Assembly (NCBI RefSeq): GCF_018320785.1
Contig: NC_054870.1
Coordinates: forward strand, 6,679,933-6,743,932
From: Cheilinus undulatus
Lineage: Eukaryota; Chordata; Actinopteri; Labriformes; Labridae
DNA length: 64,000 bases
Reading direction: 5' to 3'
Both the position numbers and the translations under genes were made by a program. Below, in pieces: positions 57,780 through 64,000 of the stretch. Position 1 is the stretch's first letter. Every line of letters begins with the position of its first letter. The notes beneath the pieces were generated by a model that was not told the origin of the DNA, did not search any database, and was given only the letters and a program-made list of their open reading frames with translations.

Positions 57780-58300
57780 CCAGCTTGTCAAAGACGGAAT
57801 GTTTTATAAGCTTTGATGACAATATCTTCAAGTCAAAGACGGAATGTTTTATAAACTTTGATGACAATATCTTCAAGTCAAAGATGGAATGTTTTATAAA
57901 CTTTGATGACAGTATCATCAAGTCAAAGATGGAATTGTTTATAAGATTTGATGACAATATCTCAAAGTCAAAGACGGAATTGTTTATATGCTTGATGCCA
58001 ATATCTTCCGAGTCAAAGACTGAATGTTTTATAGGCTTTGATGACAACATCTTCAAGTCAAAGACAGAATGTTTTATAAACTTTGATGAGATCTTCAAAG
58101 TCAAGGATGAAATGTTTTAGAGGCTCTGATGACATCATCTTCAAAGGCAGAGGACAGAATGGTGGTGAAGTTGGAGATTTTGAGGTTTTTTTTCTCCCTC
58201 CTATTTTACCAAGAGAGGCCAAAGTTGGCAACCCTTGCTTGTTGCCAGTTACACCCACCTCAAAAAAGGTGTCAACTAAGATCAGTCAACATATGCAAAA
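57780..58300. repeat. 46-bp family array in the banf1 5' intron
   Basis: Eight monomers ('gaatgttttataaactttg', 'atgacaatatcttcaagtca'; period 45-46 bp) lead into the terminal module at 58165-58285 ('ccaaagttggcaacccttgc', 'gttgccagttacacccacct'). Confidence 0.88.
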
Positions 58301-59011
58301 GACTGTTGGAAAATTTGCTTTTCTAAGAGTTGATTAAAGACTGTTGGCTATTTGAGGAGTTTGATTTATCATGTGGGTCTGTCCTGTAGTTCTCTGGATT
58401 TGGGAGCTGAAAAGAGATGATCCAGAAGATTAGGTTCACTCTATATTATTCATTTTGGATAAATGGTGAGGGGCTACATGTTGTTTGTTGCCCAGAGCCT
58501 CCACATTTTTAAGGCTGGCCTATCTCAATCATTGATTTCTTGAGTTACTTTAAACTCTCATATAGACGTTTACTAAAAAGGCCAGCTGGATTTTAAGCTA
58601 ATTTTCAGCCAGTACTACCTGTCAGTAATCTAGTGTTTTAAAACAAACAGACAAACAAACAAACAACCAGAGAGGATCCTAGCAGCTGCTGCTGGTTTCT
58701 CACACTGAAACCTGTCAAACCAGCGGTACCAGTAACTGTGGAGTACAGCCTGCTGACTAAACTGGACACAGTTTGACCACAGATTAACCCGGGTCAGCAC
58801 AGGGAGCCCTCACCTGGTTTCTACCTGCTGTAGGTGGACGCCTGGTTCACGTGCGGGGGATCCGGAGGCTCCAGACGGGCAGAGGCTGAGACTGTGGGGA
58901 CATCAGGTCAAAGTTAACCACACTGGGACAAACGGCGGGAAAAACGTTCAGTAAAAGCTTTAGAAATAAACGAACACACCGGGGTTAGCGGCCCGGGCCG
59001 GTCTGGCTCAC

Positions 59012-59095
59012 CTGGGCCCAGAAACACACCAGAAAACTTCTCCAAGGACCCACCACTAAACTTTTTTTCTCCCTCTGTACGGGCGCTTTATTCTG
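59012..59095 (-). other. banf1: Probable banf1 5'UTR exon
   Basis: On the - strand a strong donor (TGGGCCCAG|GTGAGC, exon end 59012) lies about 1.3 kb upstream of the coding exon, just inside the CRE/ETS promoter. A second possible donor pair is at about 58812-58840. The exact start of transcription is not visible. Confidence 0.5.
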
Positions 59096-59150
59096 AAACC
59101 CGGAAGTACGTGTCACACTGCGTGAGCGCTATCAATGACGTCATGACGTA
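59096..59150 (-). promoter_or_regulatory. banf1: banf1 promoter: ETS site and CRE
   Basis: CCGGAAGT (59100-59107, ETS/GABP type) and palindromic TGACGTCA (59136-59143) followed by TGACGTA lie in locally CpG-rich DNA. This arrangement is typical of housekeeping promoters and lies just upstream of the probable 5'UTR exon. Confidence 0.6.
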
Positions 59151-59159
59151 AACAGCTCA

Positions 59160-60940
59160 CTGGATGGTGTTTGCTGCAGAAGGTTCACTCGGAGAGGAAA
59201 ATAAAATCCAAAACATGAAACTATTTAATGTGCAAATTTACCACGTGTTAATTTTTAAACTTTCTTTATCATTAATTCATTAATTGTTTTTATATTTGTT
59301 TGTTTGTTGATTCATCCATATTTTTTCCTTAAACGGTTCCACCCACATATAAGCTTCTGAACCATTTCCACGACTGACTCTCTCAGAGGGCCCAGAACCG
59401 TCTCAGGAACCGGAAACTATCTCAGTGTTTAAAGTTATCATTAGAAATAACAGGGAATTAGTGAAGTGTGTGTGTCTACCTGCTCATTTTGACACATCTA
59501 CAATCCAAGTGCCAAGAAAGATGGGTCGCTGTGTAAAACTCTGAGATTACTCCCCTCTTTAGTTTTCAGCTTGAGCCTTCTAGTTAGACTGTTGAAGATA
59601 TTTTTAATTCATTTTACCACTTTATAGCAGATCTGTTTATGTTTTCTTCATCAAAGAATATTCAGGGCTGCCAAAAGATTAACATTTTAATCAGGAGTGA
59701 TCTCAGAATATTTGTTTTTGTGATTAATCGCACCCTTTATATCGCATTTCAGACCCTCTTTGTGTCATTTTTGGTTCTTCTTCTGTCTTAACTAAGGATA
59801 ATTGACCTGTTAAGATGCAGAGCTGCTTTATTGGTAAATCAAAGATTTTAACATGAACTTAACAAAAAAAGGAACTTGTTATGGATGGATTAATTAAGAG
59901 AACATTAAAAAGGTTCAGATGACTTCTGACTTGTCCACTGAGCTGCCTATAAGAGTTTTTTTTTTTTTTTTTTTTAAGTAAAATGAGACATTAAGGAGCT
60001 GTGTTATACTTAGTTTACATAACTGTGGCTACAGGGAGACACTGATATGCCTTAATTACTGTAATAATAGTGGACCTATAACTTGATTTTAATCTTGACA
60101 GCTTTCATATAAATATTCAGAACTTCAATTACTTTTGTTTTGTAAGCTTTTACACCAGGGCCCCCGACAACCAGACTGTTTAAAGGACCCCCATTACCAT
60201 CACCCTATGATGGAGGTACTTCTAGAAGATCCCTTAAACCTGTACATTCATGATCAAATTTCTAAAGTGTGACATCAGCTATTTAGTCAGTGTAGTTTAC
60301 AGTGACCAGAATTTTAATTTGAAATGAGTAATCCAAAATCAGGAAACAAACTGTTTCCCAATCACTGTTTAAAAGCAGAAAAAAAAACATTGAAAAAAAG
60401 ACACTTTTAATCAGTGGAAATTTTATTCCTTCTTATTGTTTTTGTGTTCTGATCAAACAGGGAAGATGAAAGAAAACTCTTCCTCACAACACCTGCAATA
60501 TTTTAAAAATAAAAGAAAAAAAGAATGTTACATCACCACACTTCCATTCTTTGATCCTCCTTTTTTGATCAGAACTTAAAAACAGTGAAATGAAAAAAAC
60601 TGTTTTTTAAATATTTTATTTATTTTTTTGTAAACAACAAACAGCAAACAAATATCCTGTTTTTTTTTTTTGTTTTTTTTTTTACTTTTTTATTCCCATT
60701 TTATTCTAATCTGTCTGAAAGGGTCAAAGGCATGTTTTTCCCCCAATGTTTTTTTCTATCTTTTGGAATTATAATTTGGAATGAAGAATGTGTTGGCCAT
60801 AATCTACACCATTTCTTTTAAATATATGTCCTTTTAAATGAATGAATAGTAATCTTATTTTGCTTTTTCAGCCAGTGTTTTTTGGTAAACAGTCTGATGA
60901 TTTGTACCCTAACAATAAACAAGATTAAACTGTTACTGTA
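59160..60940. other. Intergenic AT-rich spacer between divergent banf1 and pygb
   Basis: No exon was recognised. It includes T runs (59957-59975, 60660-60685) and a 'gattaatcgcacccttta' repeat end near 59720. Confidence 0.55.
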
Positions 60941-61510
60941 CAGCTTGACATGTCTAAAATTATGAGTTAAAAAGTAAAAAGAAATACAAGTTGAAGAGTC
61001 AATATAATGAGACAGTAAGTACCAATTATAGGAAAAGGTTGAAATAATGAGTTAAAAGTCAAAACTATGGTTAAGGAAATCGAAATAATAATTTAAAGAG
61101 TCAAATTGATGAATGAGTAAGTCAGAATTCACAGCTATGAGATAAAGGTAAAAATTATGACATTAGAATTTTAACAATTAGGTTAAAAAGTCCAAATAAT
61201 GAGATATAAGGTCATAATTCAAATTATGAGACAAAAATTTAAAATATGAATGAAAAATTCAAATTTATGAGATCAGAAGTGGAAATTTTGAAACTAGTAA
61301 TCATAACTAAGGATGAAAGTCAAAACTATGAAATTTAAGTAAAAAAATAATCAGATTACTCAAAATTAGGAGTTCAAAAAGTTGAGGTTATCAGATAGTT
61401 CATACTAATGAGATGGGAACTAGTTAGATAAAATGTCAGAATGTACTATAATTCATCATCTCAATATTAAAATTTCCTATCTAATAATTATAATTCTACT
61501 CTCATAATTC
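60940..61510. repeat. Degenerate AT-rich tandem repeat
   Basis: About 25 loose units of 'gagttaaaagtcaaaactat'/'atgagataaggtcataattc' type with a period near 20 bp. Composition resembles the 20-bp family at 21965-22305, though the phase is poorly kept. Confidence 0.65.
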
Positions 61511-61559
61511 TTATTTAAGTTTTTTTTTTTTTTTTTTAAATACGAACGTTCATAGTTTT

Positions 61560-61791
61560 CATTTTTCAGTGTCAGTTTTGGGCCTCCATACCAGAGTGAG
61601 ACGTCTTCTCCCTAATAGACGGGCTTCATTTGGACACGCCTCCCCTCCTCTTCATGCTGTCAGAGTTGGTCGGTGGGCGTGTCTCTGTGTTGTTTTCCTC
61701 CTACCTGGAAAGGTGTTCTCTCTCCGTAGACTCTCCTCGTCCTCCTGTCCCCCCGCTCCGTGCTCCTCGTCCCGGCTGTCTGTGCTGAACC
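61560..61791 (+). promoter_or_regulatory. pygb: pygb proximal promoter / 5'UTR
   Basis: GC- and CpG-richer DNA appears abruptly after an AT-rich repeat and leads to the ATG at 61792 in a good context (gaaccATGtcg). No TATA box is evident near the expected place. The start site cannot be fixed. Confidence 0.5.
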
Positions 61792-62034
61792 ATGTCGAAG
61801 CCCCTAACGGACCAAGAGCGGAGGAGGCAGATCAGTGTCCGCGGGATCGCCGGTCTCGGGGACGTGGCTGAGATCAAGACCACCTTTAACCGACACCTTC
61901 ACTTCACCCTGGTCAAGGATCGGAACGTCGCCACGCCCCGGGACTATTACTTCGCCTTGGCTCACACTGTCCGGGACCACCTGGTAGGCCGGTGGATCCG
62001 GACCCAGCAGTACTATTACGAGAAGGACCCAAAG
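61792..62034 (+). CDS. pygb: Glycogen phosphorylase, brain form, first coding exon (partial gene)
   Basis: Phosphorolyses alpha-1,4 links of glycogen to glucose-1-phosphate in the cytosol, using pyridoxal phosphate. This exon gives residues 1-81 of about 840. It contains QISVRG with the regulatory phospho-serine (Ser15 counting Met), then [20 protein letters not shown] and [20 protein letters not shown], the region that forms part of the AMP site and subunit cap. The donor AAG|GTAGGC follows codon 81. GLGDVAE at 21-27 matches the brain rather than the muscle isoform. The entpd6 neighbour, as at human 20p11.21, also supports pygb. Residue 74 is Tyr where the human forms have His. The remaining exons lie beyond 64000. 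Confidence 0.93.
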
Positions 62035-62354
62035 GTAGGCAGAGGAGACTCGGTCGGATCCCTCAAAGGAGACGCATCATTAAAGCTATTTATGAGTGGT
62101 GGGAGGGGGAACAGATTCCTTTAACCGCGGGAATAAACCCTGCTGACCCTGAAACTGTTAATATCTCCAGTTAAACAGGTTTAGACTTTACTTCCTGTAG
62201 TTAAACCAAAAGGAGGGCGCACCAGGGTCAGACTAGGGCTGGGCAACATTTCCCGTTTTTGTCAACCAATCTCAGAACCACCAGTTCACATTAGCTAAGG
62301 TTATCTAAAGACACTTTACAAAGAGGGCAGGTCTAGACTGTACTCTCTGATGTG

Positions 62355-62640
62355 GCCTATTATAATAGACCAGCATTAAATGTCAATATTATAATAAGGA
62401 CTCTTCCCTATTACAATAGACAAGAGTTGATTGTTAATATGATAATAAAGACTTTACCCTATATTAGACTGGTGTTAATCATTAGTATTATAATAAGGAC
62501 TATACTCTATACCCACACTCATTAATAATTGATATTATATTAAGGACTTTTCCATGTTATAATGGACAAGCACTACTCATTAATATTACAATAAAGACCA
62601 TACCCTATTATAATAAAGACCAGCATTAATCACCAGGAGC
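62355..62640. repeat. About 50-bp degenerate tandem repeat in pygb intron 1
   Basis: About six units of 'ctattataatagaccagcat' followed by 'attataataaggact' start near 62357, 62408, 62460, 62508, 62553 and 62604. AT-rich and diverged. Confidence 0.75.
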
Positions 62641-63198
62641 ACAGCACTAGCAGCACAGTACCCCTTTACGGTGGCAACAAAAGGTTCCCTAACCATAGGG
62701 CAGGACTGTCGAGTAGACCAGACTTATATTGACAGCTCTCTGCCAAAGCTGCACTGGGGTTAGAAAAGGCTAGAAGGAAAGGTAGGGGTGGAGAAAAGCG
62801 GGAAGAGGAGAGGGACAAGAGAAACAACAAAACACTGAATAAAAGACAAATTTATTGCGGTGGTCTTTAACATCCATGTTTGTGTTTTTATCAGGGTTAG
62901 AGGCCAATAAAGTTCATGTTGATACTGATTCAGACACAAAAATCACTCTAAGTCCTAAAGCTGAGTTAAAAATGGTTTACGATAGGGTTGGGAAATTAGT
63001 AGTGTTTCATTTTCAATCACAGGTTTGGCTTCCTACCAGGGTAGGTTTTAGAAACGTGGAGGCCCCATTCAAACACTGACATGAGGCCCCCATTTAACCA
63101 AAAAAGAACCATAGTGAGGGAACTAAATCTTCTTAAGCATCTTTTTTGGTGTGGTCAGAGCTGCAGACTCTGAACACAGGATGGTTTGTCAGGATATA

Positions 63199-63716
63199 CA
63201 GTGCTTAACAAATTTATTAGACCACCACCCAAAGTAAGGTTTATGCCACAGCTGCCCTAAATTAACAGCACTGGTGAAAACTGGTAAAACCAAAATCATT
63301 TTTCTATGTGTCTGCAATGGTTAATACACCAATATGTAGAAGCTCTTTAACCCAATGATATTTTTAATGTTAAATATGATTACTATTGTTATCCATGAAT
63401 TTTCAAATTTACTGATTGACAAAAAACTGAAAATATAGTAAACCACATTAATAATTCTTGATTAATATGTCAAATTAGAGTTATTTACTTGCATTCCTGA
63501 ACAGAAAAATTAGTTTTAGTGGTTGAATGCCCAGTGAGCCGGCTCAAATTTGGGTTTAAAAAGGTGAATTCAGTTTGAAATCCTTCATTCCTGTTCAAAA
63601 TGGTAAAACATGGAGAGCTCAGTGAAAATGAAAGAGTCCGCATTAAAGCACTTCATGATGCTGGATGGTCTTTGAGACAAATATGACAGGTGGTCTAATA
63701 AATTTGTTAAGCACTG
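63199..63716. mobile_element. Tc1/mariner MITE with perfect 28-bp inverted repeats, pygb intron 1
   Basis: The left end CAGTGCTTAACAAATTTATT and on (63199-63226) and its exact complement at 63689-63716 are flanked by TA on both sides. The interior keeps only the start of a transposase (63600 on: MVKHGELSENERVRIKALHD, then a stop). It is therefore a deletion derivative of an autonomous element. Confidence 0.92.
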
Positions 63717-64000
63717 TATAAGGAAACTTCATATACTTTAGTTTGAAATCAGGTTAAGTTTACTTCCTGAAGGTCCACATTCTGCTTCCTTATCAGAGCT
63801 AAATTTGACTAAAACCACTTCCTGTTCTGCAGCTTCTGCAGGTTTGTGAAGACACAAACTGATGTGTTCTGTTTCCTCTTTATTTCCTTTTCTCTCTGCT
63901 CGCCGTTCCTATAGCGAATAATTCCTGATTTTTAGTAGCAACAATGTCATCACTGGTTTAAACAGGTGTTGTGTTGTAGAGCACACAGGTGCCATTACTG

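Overview
This is nuclear DNA from a ray-finned fish, most likely a percomorph teleost. The evidence is split genes with GT-AG introns, vertebrate-type proteins, and a dense load of Tc1/mariner, hAT-like, Rex1-like LINE, L1-like LINE and tRNA-derived SINE copies of the kinds typical of teleosts. The species cannot be fixed from the sequence. No rRNA gene, tRNA gene or CRISPR array was seen.

Three protein-coding genes are supported. (1) entpd6, a Golgi/secreted nucleoside diphosphatase, lies on the + strand. All 13 coding exons (28270-50161) can be joined in phase into a 436-residue protein with the five apyrase conserved regions. A possible promoter and untranslated first exon lie near 22680-22790. 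(2) banf1, barrier-to-autointegration factor, lies on the - strand with two coding exons (57710-57585 and 57454-57308, 90 residues). It has a probable 5'UTR exon at about 59012 and a CRE/ETS promoter near 59100-59143. (3) pygb, brain-type glycogen phosphorylase, lies on the + strand; only its first coding exon (61792-62034, residues 1-81) is inside the window. The entpd6-pygb adjacency matches human 20p11.21, which supports both names; the banf gene between them is notable. banf1 and pygb are divergently transcribed, about 2.6 kb apart.

Layout: 1-22600 is gene-poor and full of repeats. It holds degraded Tc1 elements, a 46-bp repeat array, a large palindrome, hAT elements, and a nested transposon stack at 14761-17560 whose insertion order can be read from target-site duplications. 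22679-28232 holds the possible entpd6 promoter and first intron, with Tc1 and L1 remnants. 28233-50161 is entpd6, whose introns carry several minisatellites, a Rex1-like LINE, Tc1 copies and a SINE. 50162-57300 is entpd6 3'UTR and intergenic DNA with MITEs. 57300-59150 is banf1. 59150-61560 is AT-rich spacer. 61560-64000 is the start of pygb.

The most unusual signal is a dispersed family of tandem arrays with a monomer of about 46 bp. It occurs at nine or more places in both orientations, including introns of entpd6 and banf1. Many copies share a conserved, hairpin-forming end. It looks like a mobile element that carries an expandable satellite. I do not recognise it as a named family.
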